This document shows, piece by piece, positions 24,621-32,788 of a stretch of 64,000 nt of DNA. The first letter of the stretch is position 1; each line of letters opens with the position of its first letter. The DNA lies in NCBI RefSeq assembly GCF_009687885.1, contig NZ_BLAF01000054.1, positions 1-64,000 on the forward strand, in the 5' to 3' direction. Source of the DNA: Acrocarpospora pleiomorpha (lineage in GTDB: Bacteria > Actinomycetota > Actinomycetes > Streptosporangiales > Streptosporangiaceae). The notes under the pieces were generated by a model. It was not told where the DNA came from, did no database searches, and saw only the letters and a program-made list of their open reading frames with translations. The translations under genes and the position numbers were made by a program.

Positions 24621-24973
24621 GTGGTCAGCCGCAGCACGCGCATCGGCCGGTCAAGGAGCGTGCAGACTTCCCCCGCCCGCCAGACCCGCCGATCACAGGC
24701 CCCCGTCGGACAGGCCCAGAACTCGATCACCGGATGCCCGCCACCCAGCCCCGGCACCGGCTCGAACCCCCGGGTCCCGCCCGTCCCCGCGTCAACGCCG
24801 AGAGCCGCCAGCGCGTCGTCCAGAGCGTCCAGATCACCCTCACCGGGCGATCCACCCGCCCGAACCACCCCGACCACCCGGTCGAGCAACACCGCGGCGT
24901 CCGTGCCCGCAAGGAAACCAGCCAGGTCATCCCCATGCAACTCACAGATCCGGGCGATCCGCTGAGAGATCAT
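24617..24973 (-). CDS. Small protein with CPxxxC motif, first gene of WD40 operon
   Basis: A 118-residue soluble protein. The N-terminal half is helical (ISQRIARICELHGDDLAGFL) with a conserved-looking hydrophobic spacing. The C-terminal half has FWACPTGACDRRVW, a CPxxxC pair that could bind zinc or form a disulphide, together with the N-terminal C10. GGAGGAG stands 4 nt before ATG 24973. It overlaps the membrane-protein gene by 4 nt. Such small leader proteins upstream of WD40 or NTPase genes are seen in actinobacterial conflict or signalling operons, but no known effector domain is visible. Confidence 0.65.
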   Translation of the reverse strand: MISQRIARICELHGDDLAGFLAGTDAAVLLDRVVGVVRAGGSPGEGDLDALDDALAALGVDAGTGGTRGFEPVPGLGGGHPVIEFWACPTGACDRRVWRAGEVCTLLDRPMRVLRLTT

Positions 24974-25044
24974 TCCGCTCCTCCGCGCCGGTGTCGAGTG
25001 CCCATGATGACCGCATCCTCACACCTCCATCAAGGCGACCCGGA

Positions 25045-25677
25045 TCAGTCGAAACGTATGTGGTTGACGCCTATCCAGGCCCGGCGCAGATACCCCCGAA
25101 CCGCGTGGTCCGTATTGGGGGTGAGGGTCAGTCCGGCGGAGTCGGCGATATGGTCGGCGACCTGCGGGATCGTAAGGCGATCAGTCCACACGTGTTCGGC
25201 GAACTCCGTCTCGCGCAGCCGCTCCAGGCAGAGGTCGAGCTTCGCTACGGCGAAACTCTCCCGGCGCAGGGGCGCGTCCTTCCCCGCGATGAACCCCACA
25301 GCATGTCCGAAACCACGCTCACGCAGCCGTCGCAACACCGTTTCCCGACCGGCCAGCAGCGCGAAATGCCGCACATCATGACCACGCTCCCGAAGCCGCC
25401 CCACGGTCTCCCGAAAATAGTCCGGCTCCACGACCGTCATCGGCACGATGACCGTCCCACCATGCTCCGCGAGCGCCAGATCCAGCACCTCGTACACGCC
25501 CTGCCGCCAAGCCCGAAGATCCTGAAAATCCCCCCGCAACCGCGGCGGCATCATCCGCCGCAGCCCAAACCCAACATGTTCAGGATCACAGACAACACTC
25601 CCCGGCAACCTCCGCCGAATCTCGTACGCGGTCTGCGTCTTCCCTCCACCAAAGGGCCCATTAATCCACAAAAGCAT
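25045..25677 (-). CDS. P-loop ATPase/kinase, TmrB-like
   Basis: A 210-residue cytoplasmic protein. It begins LLWINGPFGGGKTQTAYEIR, a Walker A motif (GPFGGGKT) within the first 20 residues, followed by the DPEHVGFGLRRMMP segment typical of TmrB-like proteins, the group that includes the Bacillus tunicamycin-resistance ATP-binding protein. The C-terminus has the DHAVRGYLRR-type helix. Start at ATG 25677, since the only upstream alternative is a TTG two codons earlier. A kinase- or ATP-dependent resistance role is possible but unproven. Convergent genes do not flank it; the SpoU gene lies upstream on the same strand 19 nt away. Confidence 0.75.
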   Translation of the reverse strand: MLLWINGPFGGGKTQTAYEIRRRLPGSVVCDPEHVGFGLRRMMPPRLRGDFQDLRAWRQGVYEVLDLALAEHGGTVIVPMTVVEPDYFRETVGRLRERGHDVRHFALLAGRETVLRRLRERGFGHAVGFIAGKDAPLRRESFAVAKLDLCLERLRETEFAEHVWTDRLTIPQVADHIADSAGLTLTPNTDHAVRGYLRRAWIGVNHIRFD

Positions 25678-25696
25678 GCCCAAACCCTACGAGTGC

Positions 25697-26212
25697 CTAT
25701 ACGAAACCGGCGAGTTTGTAGAGTACGAGGGAACCGGCGACGGCGACGTTGAGGCTGGCTCCTGTGCCGATCATGGGGATTTCCACGACGGTGTCGAGGA
25801 GGTCGAGGGCTTCTGGGGGGATGCCGTCGCTTTCGTGGCCCAGGACGGCGATGGTCGGCCGGCGGGCCATGGGCAGGTCGGCCAGGTGGATGGCGTTGTC
25901 GGCCAGTTCGACGCCGAGGATGTGGGCTCCCGATGCGCGTTGTTCGGTCAGCCAGGTGACGGGATCGCGTACCCAGTGCACGCACGCGGGTTGCCGGAGC
26001 GTGTTGCCCCGTGCCAGCGCTTCGGGGACCCACGGCAAGCGCGGCACGGCCAGGCACGCGCCGGCCGCGTCGCAGGTGCGGAGCAGGGTGCCCAGGTTGG
26101 CGCTGTGCAGTGGCCACAGCGGGGCCGCGTACAAATGATTGAGGCACTGTGGCGGACGTCTGCGGCGCTGGCGGCGCAGATCCTTGCGCGTTCGCACGTG
26201 GATGGCGCTCAT
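25697..26212 (-). CDS. SpoU/TrmH-family RNA 2'-O-methyltransferase
   Basis: A 171-residue SPOUT methyltransferase. The three SpoU motifs are present: LHSANLGTLLRTCDAAGA (Asn and Arg of motif 1), AVLGHESDGIP (motif 2) and IPMIGTGASLNVAVAGSLVL (motif 3, SAM-binding knot). The protein would methylate a ribose 2'-OH in tRNA or rRNA, using S-adenosylmethionine. It lacks an N-terminal RNA-binding extension apart from a basic stretch (RTRKDLRRQRRRR). ATG 26212 was chosen as the first plausible start; no strong ribosome binding site is visible. The 106 nt upstream (26213-26318) hold nothing recognisable. Confidence 0.85.
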   Translation of the reverse strand: MSAIHVRTRKDLRRQRRRRPPQCLNHLYAAPLWPLHSANLGTLLRTCDAAGACLAVPRLPWVPEALARGNTLRQPACVHWVRDPVTWLTEQRASGAHILGVELADNAIHLADLPMARRPTIAVLGHESDGIPPEALDLLDTVVEIPMIGTGASLNVAVAGSLVLYKLAGFV

Positions 26213-26318
26213 GCGTGAGCGCGGCACGCTCCCGCGAGAGGGCAAATGTTCATGTCGAAGGCGTTTTCATCGGCACGCCCGGACCATCGACGACTGCTTT
26301 GGATCAGGATCCTACGCT

Positions 26319-26825
26319 CTATGAGGTCAATTCGGCGAGAACCTCAAGCGTCCGGCTCCACGGGCAGTGGGGTTCGGATTCCTCTGGGTCGATGAGGACG
26401 CGGACGCCTTCCTCGCGTAGGTCGCTCACCGCGCGCAGGAACGGGATACGAGTGGCCAGCGCGGTCTGGACGAAGGGGAGGACGACGACGGGGATGCCGA
26501 GGCCGGGAGCTTCGGCGAGGAGCCCGAGGGCGTAGGTGTCGGCGATGCCCCGGGCGAATTTGTTGATCGTGTTGTAGGTGGCGGGGGCCACGATGATGGC
26601 GTCGGCCCGGGCGGGTTTGGGTTCGTCCGGCTTGCGGTAGCGGCTTCGAACGGGGCGGCCGGTCTGCTGCTCCAGGGCGGGAACGTCGATGAAGTCGAGT
26701 GCGGACGGGGTGGCGACGATCTGGACGACCCATCCCTCGGCTTGAGCCAAGGTCACCAGCCGGCAGACGTCGGCGGCGGGTCCGGCGGCGCACACGATGA
26801 GGTAGAGGACCTTGCCTGTGGTCAT
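26319..26825 (-). CDS. Flavoprotein of the HFCD family
   Basis: A 168-residue protein resembling the flavin-dependent cysteine decarboxylase fold (EpiD/Dfp/UbiX-type). It has a first beta strand with KVLYLIVCAAGPA, a central DAIIVAPATYNTINKFARGI that corresponds to the family NTxxKxAxGI element, and LLAEAPGLGIPVVVLPF. Members bind FMN. The specific reaction is uncertain: it is too short to be bifunctional CoaBC and lies far from coenzyme A genes. It ends upstream of the SpoU gene and starts 13 nt after the sugar-binding protein gene, so these may form a loose operon. Confidence 0.75.
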   Translation of the reverse strand: MTTGKVLYLIVCAAGPAADVCRLVTLAQAEGWVVQIVATPSALDFIDVPALEQQTGRPVRSRYRKPDEPKPARADAIIVAPATYNTINKFARGIADTYALGLLAEAPGLGIPVVVLPFVQTALATRIPFLRAVSDLREEGVRVLIDPEESEPHCPWSRTLEVLAELTS

Positions 26826-26837
26826 GCCGTGACGATC

Positions 26838-27950
26838 TCACGTCAGCCCGGTGGACTCGCAGGCCTCCTGCACGTTCTTGGGGGCGCAGATCTCGGTCAC
26901 CGTCCAGAAGCCGTCCCGTACCACGGTGTCCTTGATGTTGTCCCTGGTGACCACCATCGGGGCGATGATCATCGCGGGGATGCGGCTGACCGTGTCGTTG
27001 CTCACCGTGCTCGGCGCCTTGACCGGCCGGCCGGCGGCGAGATCGATGGCCATCCGCACGGCGCTCTCCGCCTCCGGCTTGATCGGCTTGTAGATGGTCA
27101 TGGTCTGGGTGCCGAGCAGGATCCGCTGGATCGCGGCGAGATCGGCGTCCTGGCCGGTCAGCGGGGTGCCCTTCGGGACGCCCGCGGTCTTCATGGCGTC
27201 CGCGATGCCCCCGGCCATGCCGTCGTTGGCGGAGTACACCCCGATGACCCGGTCCGCGCCGAGCGTGGCGAACGCGCCGCTCGCCTGGATCTTGGCCCGT
27301 TCTGGGCTCCAGTCAGGGGTGTCGTATTCCCGGCCGATCATCACGTGGCCATCCAGGACCTGGTGCGCGCCCTTCTTGAAATCGCGCGCGCTGGGATCCT
27401 CGGGCGAACCATTGATCATGACGATCGGGCCTCGGAACGGATTCCCGCCTGCCCTCAGCGCGTCGAGCAGGGCCTGGCCCTGCATCTTCCCGACCTCGAC
27501 GTTGTCGATGGAGCTGTAGGCGTGGATGGGGCCATCGGCCAGCCGGTCGTACGCCACGATTTTGACGCCCTGCTGTTCGGCCTTCTTGACCGAGGGGGCG
27601 ATGGCCTCGGCGTCCACGGCGTCGAGGATGAGAACCTCGACGCCGGCGGCGAGCATCGCGTCGATCTGCTGCTGTTGCCGGACGGGATCTTGATTGGCGT
27701 TGTTGTAGACGAGCGTGCAGTTGGGGCAGTTCCTCTTGACGGCCTCGGTGATGTAGGGGCGGTCGAACTTCTCGTACCTGGTGGTCTCGGACTCGGGTAG
27801 CAGTAGGCCGATCTTGAAGCTTTCCTGGACGGGCGGGCGGCTCCGCTCGAATACGACTTCGGTCCTGCTGCTGGTGCAGGGCATCGGGGTGCATCCGGCG
27901 GCGCTCGCGACCAGGAGGGTGATCGCCGTCATCCGCCGCCAAATCCCCAC
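26838..27950 (-). CDS. Orphan sugar-type ABC substrate-binding lipoprotein
   Basis: A 370-residue lipoprotein. The signal MTAITLLVASAAGC has a lipobox with the cysteine near residue 20 counting from GTG 27950. The mature part is a type I binding protein of the ribose/xylose class: IGLLLPESETTRYEKFDRP, NNANQDPVRQQQQIDAML, YDRLADGPIHAYSSIDN, VGKMQGQALLDAL, GQDADLAAIQRILLGTQTMT, features close to XylF-type xylose binding proteins. No permease or ATPase gene accompanies it, so it must use a transporter encoded elsewhere or act as a sensor. GGGGGA precedes GTG 27950; ATG 27932 is an alternative start. Confidence 0.85.
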   Translation of the reverse strand: MGIWRRMTAITLLVASAAGCTPMPCTSSRTEVVFERSRPPVQESFKIGLLLPESETTRYEKFDRPYITEAVKRNCPNCTLVYNNANQDPVRQQQQIDAMLAAGVEVLILDAVDAEAIAPSVKKAEQQGVKIVAYDRLADGPIHAYSSIDNVEVGKMQGQALLDALRAGGNPFRGPIVMINGSPEDPSARDFKKGAHQVLDGHVMIGREYDTPDWSPERAKIQASGAFATLGADRVIGVYSANDGMAGGIADAMKTAGVPKGTPLTGQDADLAAIQRILLGTQTMTIYKPIKPEAESAVRMAIDLAAGRPVKAPSTVSNDTVSRIPAMIIAPMVVTRDNIKDTVVRDGFWTVTEICAPKNVQEACESTGLT

Positions 27951-28095
27951 AACGATCCCCCTTGTACGGCACCGCGCCCGTGAGCGCCCCTACCCGGTGA
28001 ATTCCCAGGCCGTACGCCCCTCGACCGAGTCTTGACCCCCCGTTTCCGACTTGACTAGTCAGAATGTGTGACAAATCATCATTGCTGGAGTTATG

Positions 28096-28109
28096 CCGTA
28101 GTCATACGG
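28096..28109 (+). promoter_or_regulatory. Inverted repeat upstream of lysR, candidate autoregulatory site
   Basis: CCGTA (28096-28100) and TACGG (28105-28109) form a perfect 5-bp dyad with a 4-nt spacer, ending 7 nt before the ATG. It lies inside a wider TATG/CATA arrangement of T-N11-A type, the form expected for a LysR-type protein. No experimental support. Confidence 0.35.
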
Positions 28110-28116
28110 TCTGGCT

Positions 28117-29076
28117 ATGGACTTGGAGCTCCGCCATCTCCGCATTGTGCGCACGGTCGCCGAGACCGGCAGCGTCAGCAAAGCGGCCACCGTGCTCGGG
28201 CTGGCGCAGCCCGCGCTGACCGCGCAGCTCAAACGGATCGAGAGGGCGCTCGGGGGCGCCCTGTTCCAGCGTGACCACACCGGCTCGCGGCCCACCCCGC
28301 TGGGCGAGTTCGTGCTGGCCCGCGCGCAGGTGTTGCTGCCCGCCGTACGGCAACTGCAGGAGGAGGCGGCGCGGCTGGCCAACGGCGGCGAGCCAGGGCG
28401 GCGGTACCGGATCGGGGCGGCCAACGGGCCGATCCTGGGCGGCCTGGTGGACCGGCTGGCGCAGGCCGAACCGGACGCGGTCATCACCACCGCAACCTCG
28501 TGGTCCACCGGCGAACTGGCCACCAAGGTGATGCTCGGGCGGCTCGACTACGCGCTGATCGGTGTCTGCGGCGACACCCGGGCGCCCGGCGACGACGCCG
28601 TCTCGTGGGCGCTCGTGGCGATGGATCCGGTCTTCGTGCTGGTGTCCTCGGAGCATCCGCTGGCCGGGGAACGCGAGGTCGAGCTCGGCGCGCTCGCCGA
28701 CGAGCAGTGGGCGGTCACGCCCGGCGACGGCTGCTTCGGCGAGTGCTTCGCGGTGGCGGCCACGCGCGCCGGATTCACCCCCGCGACCATCTATGAGACG
28801 GATGTGGCGACCTGCGTGCATCTGGTGCGGGTGGGGCGAGCCGTGGCGCTGTGTCAGGGCACGTTCCGGCTGAGCGAGGGCCTGGTCGCCCTGCCGATCG
28901 TCGGCACGCCGTTACGCTGGCGGCAGCTGCTCGGCTGGCATCCGGAGACGCCCGCCGCCGAGGAGGCCGCCCAGATCGTCGGCCACGCCAAGGCCGCCCA
29001 CGAGGACGCGGCCAGGCAGAGCCCGGCGTACTCAAATTGGCTGGACCGAAATCATGGATATGGCACGGTGCCATAA
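28117..29076 (+). CDS. LysR-family transcriptional regulator
   Basis: A 319-residue regulator. The N-terminal winged HTH is canonical (LELRHLRIVRTVAETGSVSK, AATVLGLAQPALTAQLKRIE, LFQRDHTGSRPTPLGE). The C-terminal 210 residues form the two-lobe effector-binding domain. It is divergent from the orphan sugar-binding protein gene, with 166 nt between them, and precedes a protease gene on the same strand. Either neighbour could be its target. ATG 28117 begins at the conserved start of the LysR HTH. Confidence 0.88.
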   Translation: MDLELRHLRIVRTVAETGSVSKAATVLGLAQPALTAQLKRIERALGGALFQRDHTGSRPTPLGEFVLARAQVLLPAVRQLQEEAARLANGGEPGRRYRIGAANGPILGGLVDRLAQAEPDAVITTATSWSTGELATKVMLGRLDYALIGVCGDTRAPGDDAVSWALVAMDPVFVLVSSEHPLAGEREVELGALADEQWAVTPGDGCFGECFAVAATRAGFTPATIYETDVATCVHLVRVGRAVALCQGTFRLSEGLVALPIVGTPLRWRQLLGWHPETPAAEEAAQIVGHAKAAHEDAARQSPAYSNWLDRNHGYGTVP

Positions 29077-29160
29077 CTCCATGGCAGGGGACAACTGGTA
29101 GGTCCTCGCGGGGGATTCGCACCGTTACGTTGACGGCACTCCCACCCCCAAGGAGACCCG

Positions 29161-30612
29161 ATGCGCAGCAGGCACATCCTGAGCGCGGCGAGCGCCCTCA
29201 CCCTCGGCGTCGCCCTCATCCTCACCTCCACCCCCGCCATGGCCACCTCGGAGAAACCCGCGCCGACCATGGTCCAGGCCCTCCAGCGGGACCTGAACCT
29301 CACCGCTGAGCAGGCCGAAACCCGGCTGCTGAACGAGAAGCGGCTCGGCAAGGTGGAAGGCAAGATCCGCACCACCCTCGGGGACCGGTTCGCCGGATCC
29401 TGGCTCAGCGGCGACGCCGCCACCCTCACCGTCGCCGTCACCGACGCCGGCGCGGCCTCCGCCATCACCGCGTCCGGCGCGAAAGCCGAGGTCGTCACGC
29501 GTACCCTCGCCGACCTGGACGCCGTGAAGGCCCGCCTGGACGCCGTCACCGCCCCCGCCACCGTCCCCGGCTACTACGTCGACGTGCGCGCCAACACCGT
29601 CGTCGTGCTCTCCCGCGACCAGGCCGCCGCCGAAGCCTTCGTCGCGGCCAGCGGCGTCGACGCGGCCGCGGTCCGCATCGAAGCCTCGCAGGAGCAGCCG
29701 CAGCCGTACTACGACTTACGCGGCGGCGAGGCGTACTACATCAACAACAGCGGACGCTGCTCGATCGGCTTCTCGATCACCCGTGGCACCACCAACGGCT
29801 TCGTCACCGCCGGCCACTGCGGCACCGCCGGCGCCTCCACTCAGGGCTTCAACCGGGTAGCCCAGGGCACCTTCCAGGCCTCCTCCTTCCCCGGCAACGA
29901 CTACGCCTGGGTCGCCGTCAACGCCAACTGGACCCCCCGCCCCGTCGTCATCGGCTCCGGCGGCGGCACCGTGAACGTGGCCGGCTCCAGCGCCCAGGTC
30001 GTCGGCGGCTCCATCTGCCGCTCCGGCTCCACCACCGGCTGGCACTGCGGCGTCGTCCAGCAGCTCAACGCCACCGTCACCTACCCCCAGGGCACCGTCA
30101 CCGGCCTGACCCGCACCAACGTCTGCGCCGAGCCCGGCGACTCCGGCGGCTCCTGGATCTCCGGCGACCAGGCCCAGGGCGTCACCTCCGGCGGCTCCGG
30201 CAACTGCACCTCCGGCGGCACGACCTACTTCCAGCCGGTCAACGAGATCCTCTCCGCGTACGGACTGACGCTCGTCACCCAGGGCGGCGGAGGCGGCGGC
30301 ACCTGCTCCGGCTACGCCAACACCTACACCGGCTCACTGACCAGCGGCGCGAACGTCTACCTCCCGAACAACTCCTACTACCAGTCCACCGTCTCCGGCA
30401 CCCACCGCGCATGCCTCGACGGACCTTCCGGCGTCGACTTCGACCTTTACCTGCAGCGCTGGAACGGCAGCGCCTGGGTCGCCGTTGCGAGCGGCACCAG
30501 CTCAGGCCCTGACGAGACCGTCACCTACAGCGGCACCGCAGGCTACTACCGCCTCCGCGTCCACGCCTACAGCGGCTCCGGCGCCTACTCCGTAGGCTCG
30601 ACCCGCCCATAA
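29161..30612 (+). CDS. Secreted S1 (streptogrisin/alpha-lytic-type) protease with C-terminal PPC-like domain
   Basis: A 483-residue preproprotein. A Sec signal peptide covers residues 1-28 (cleavage near AMA-TS). A propeptide of the alpha-lytic type, which acts as a folding chaperone, runs to about residue 183. The mature chymotrypsin-fold protease has His219 (TAGHC), Asp247 (GNDYAW) and Ser328 (GDSGGS), with cysteines placed for disulphides. A GGGGGG linker (about 375-380) leads to a C-terminal domain of about 100 residues of the bacterial pre-peptidase (PPC) type (GVDFDLYLQRWNGSAWV). AAGGAG stands 6 nt before the ATG. An intrinsic terminator follows. Extracellular protein degradation is the likely role. 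Confidence 0.92.
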   Translation: MRSRHILSAASALTLGVALILTSTPAMATSEKPAPTMVQALQRDLNLTAEQAETRLLNEKRLGKVEGKIRTTLGDRFAGSWLSGDAATLTVAVTDAGAASAITASGAKAEVVTRTLADLDAVKARLDAVTAPATVPGYYVDVRANTVVVLSRDQAAAEAFVAASGVDAAAVRIEASQEQPQPYYDLRGGEAYYINNSGRCSIGFSITRGTTNGFVTAGHCGTAGASTQGFNRVAQGTFQASSFPGNDYAWVAVNANWTPRPVVIGSGGGTVNVAGSSAQVVGGSICRSGSTTGWHCGVVQQLNATVTYPQGTVTGLTRTNVCAEPGDSGGSWISGDQAQGVTSGGSGNCTSGGTTYFQPVNEILSAYGLTLVTQGGGGGGTCSGYANTYTGSLTSGANVYLPNNSYYQSTVSGTHRACLDGPSGVDFDLYLQRWNGSAWVAVASGTSSGPDETVTYSGTAGYYRLRVHAYSGSGAYSVGSTRP

Positions 30613-30622
30613 CATCCCACCC

Positions 30623-30653
30623 ACGCCGCCGCCCGGGACCCGGGCGGCGGCGT
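30623..30653 (+). terminator. Rho-independent terminator after the protease gene
   Basis: A 13-bp perfect GC-rich stem (ACGCCGCCGCCCG, 30623-30635, with its complement at 30641-30653), a 5-nt loop, and TCTTTATA directly after it. It begins 11 nt after the protease stop codon. Confidence 0.85.
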
Positions 30654-30743
30654 CTTTATACGCCTCTCCCATGACAAAAGTTGATCTCACCTACCATCCA
30701 TACATCCCCCTGCCGCCAAAGTTGTGAGAGACTCCACCATTGC

Positions 30744-30817
30744 GGGGCGGTAGCTCAGCCGGTCAGAGCATCGGACTCATAATCCGTGGGTCGTGGGTTC
30801 AAGTCCCACCCGCCCTA
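30744..30817 (+). tRNA. tRNA with CAT anticodon, probably tRNA-Met
   Basis: A 74-nt cloverleaf: acceptor GGGGCGG with CCGCCCT (one G-U pair at the end), D-stem GCTC/GAGC, anticodon loop CTCATAA with CAT at 30778-30780, T-arm GTGGG-TTCAAGT-CCCAC, discriminator A. No CCA is encoded. The first anticodon-stem pair is T-T (30771 and 30787) where a Watson-Crick pair is expected. Elongator Met is most likely; a lysidine-modified Ile tRNA also has CAT in this loop and cannot be excluded. The gene sits at the border between the mixed region and the catabolic block, where islands often insert. Confidence 0.8.
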
Positions 30818-30880
30818 CTCCGCCACACCCCATCCAACCTGGGTTTTTCGGTTCTCCTTTGTCTTGGGACCGACAGAATT

Positions 30881-30896
30881 GTATGCAGTCGTATCC
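30881..30896 (+). promoter_or_regulatory. Operator site A of the catabolic block
   Basis: GTATGC-agtc-GTATCC, a perfect GNATNC-N4-GNATNC site that ends 1 nt before the -35 of the enoyl-CoA hydratase promoter. One of six related sites in the right half of the window. Confidence 0.6.
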
Positions 30897-30897
30897 A

Positions 30898-30928
30898 TTG
30901 ACACACCATGGTGTGGTGATGGTAGCTT
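30898..30928 (+). promoter_or_regulatory. Promoter of enoyl-CoA hydratase gene with 14-bp palindrome
   Basis: TTGACA (30898-30903) and TAGCTT (30923-30928), 19 bp apart. A perfect palindrome, CACACCATGGTGTG (30902-30915), fills much of the spacer. The same arrangement recurs on the minus strand at 60224-60254. Transcription would start about 38 nt before the GTG at 30973. A repressor bound to the palindrome would block the polymerase directly. Confidence 0.55.
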
Positions 30929-30972
30929 TCCTTGTTCGGCAGAGACAGTCCGCCTGCGAGAGAGGCTGAGCC

Positions 30973-31722
30973 GTGGACCACAAGGGAATCCGCTACGAGG
31001 TGAGCGACGGCATCGGCCGGATCACGCTAAGTCGGCCAGAGGTCCGGAACGCGTTCACCCTCGAGATGATCGATAAGTGGATCCAGCACCTTGAAGAGGC
31101 CAGTAGCGACCCTGCCGTCCGGGTTATCGTCCTCACCGGGGAGGGGTCGAGTTTCTGTGCGGGTGCCGATCTCAAAGAGATCTTCGAGCACGATGAGACC
31201 CCGCTTCACCGCAAGGACCGGCTCGCCAACCACATCCAGCAGATTGGCCTGATCACCAGTCGGATCGACAAGCCGGTGATCGCCGCAGTGAACGGCCCCG
31301 CGATCGGTGCGGGGATGGACATGGCGCTGCTGTGTGACATCCGCATCGCCTCAACGACAGCACGGCTCGGCGCCGCCTACGTCAAGGTCGGAGTCATGCC
31401 GGGTAATGGCGCCGCCTACTACCTGCCACGAATCGTGGGCACGTCGAAGGCTCTGGAGCTGCTCCTCACGGGAAAGAGCGTCGAAGCCGAGGAGGCATTG
31501 GCGCTTGGCATCTACTCCCAGGTGGTCGAGCCGGACGAACTGCCCGGGGTGGTCGACGAGCTCGCCGGGACGATCGCCTCCTACCCGCCCGTCCTCGTCC
31601 AGATGATCAAGCGGACCGTCAGGCACTCTGTGACGAGCACTCTTGAGGCGTCGCTCGACCTGGTGTCGTCTGCTGTGGCGATTGTGCACACGAGTCGGTC
31701 CGCTCTCGGTGGTCCAGCCTGA
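30973..31722 (+). CDS. Enoyl-CoA hydratase/isomerase family protein 1
   Basis: A 249-residue crotonase-fold enzyme. The oxyanion-hole elements are present: FCAGADLKEI (about residue 60) and NGPAIGAGMDMALLCDIRIA (about 105). After this comes GAAYVKVGVMPGNGAAYYLP; where classical hydratases have a catalytic glutamate pair, it reads VGVMPGNGA, so the chemistry may be isomerisation or a variant hydration. GTG 30973 has GAGAGG 7 nt upstream. It is the only plus-strand gene of the catabolic block and has its own operator and promoter. Confidence 0.88.
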   Translation: MDHKGIRYEVSDGIGRITLSRPEVRNAFTLEMIDKWIQHLEEASSDPAVRVIVLTGEGSSFCAGADLKEIFEHDETPLHRKDRLANHIQQIGLITSRIDKPVIAAVNGPAIGAGMDMALLCDIRIASTTARLGAAYVKVGVMPGNGAAYYLPRIVGTSKALELLLTGKSVEAEEALALGIYSQVVEPDELPGVVDELAGTIASYPPVLVQMIKRTVRHSVTSTLEASLDLVSSAVAIVHTSRSALGGPA

Positions 31723-31763
31723 TGCGCTGACGGCGCACGGTGAGCAGCCCGGTGGCGGCGTCG

Positions 31764-32788
31764 TCACGCATGGCCCACCACCGCCGTGAATTGCCAGTCG
31801 AGCACGGCGCGGGTGTTCGACTCTTGAGCCGTTCCGATCTCGTCCGCGCTCACCCGCAGACGCATGTCCACCGCGTCGAGGTGCTCGACGCCGAGTGCTC
31901 GCACCGCCTGGACCTCGATGCTCGACCTGAGGGTGTCACCCTCGTAGACAGGTCCGACGTGGTCGCATCGCTTCCAACTCGAGATCGTGACGAGCGACGG
32001 AACGGTCCGATTGAGCTGAGCCGCGGCCAGTGCGATTGTGTGGCCGCCGTACACCAGACGTCGACCGCCGGCCGCTCTGGCGTCGTGGTGCACGCTGGCG
32101 ATGTTGAGCGTGAGCCTTGCCAACTCGGGAGCATTGGAGACGACGTCACCGCCGACGACCTCAACAATGTCCCCCGGTTCGAGTCTGCGGCCGTGGCCCA
32201 GCGGCTGCGTGTGCCAACCCGCGAACAGACCATCGACGGCCGGCGGGATGGCGTCGCTACCGATTGCGTCGAGGTCATCGTCTTGCCGGTTGGTTTTTGG
32301 CCGCGCAACGGAAGCATCGCGCAGCGATAGAAGTCGAGGACGGATCGTCCATCCTGGTCAGAGGTCATGATCCGAAGCGCTGCCAGCCCTGTTGGCTTAC
32401 GTCCTTCTCTGCGCCGGTTCTCACGCAGACCGACGACGGTCGTCCGCGTTTCCAGCGTGTCGCCGAGATGCGGCAGTCGATGGAAGGCCAAACCACGATA
32501 GAAGAGGTTCGCCTTCACGTGGTGCGTGGCCAGTGTCGACTGCCCGATGGCGACATCCCACACCAGGACCGGATGAGCCAACGCGGGTCGGCCCGTGACG
32601 CGCTCGGACAGCCGGTGGTCGAGCGAGAGCGCCAAGCGGTCCCCGACGATCGCTCGGTGGTGTGTGGCCAGTGCCTCGGTAAGCGTCACAGCGGGTGCGG
32701 CAGCCATGACCTGGCCGAGGGCGAGCTCATCGAAGTACGGCCCTTCGGCTCGCTGCGGTGAGGAGCCACTCTCATCGATCGCCATCAT
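31764..32788 (-). pseudogene. MaoC-family (double hot-dog) hydratase, frameshifted
   Basis: The N-terminal hot-dog half (ATHHRAIVGDRLALSLDHRL, HLGDTLETRTTVVGL) is in one frame and the C-terminal half (VYGGHTIALAAAQLNRTVPS, VYEGDTLRSSIEV) in another. The break is in the T5 run at 32294-32298. Adding one T gives QKTNRQDDDLDAIG and a single 341-residue frame; 31764-32788 is 1025 nt, one base short. The ATG at 32788 overlaps the CitE-like gene (ATGA). Together with that neighbour it resembles mesaconyl-CoA or methylmalyl-CoA hydratase pairs. The break may be a homopolymer sequencing error, in which case the gene is intact. Confidence 0.75.
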
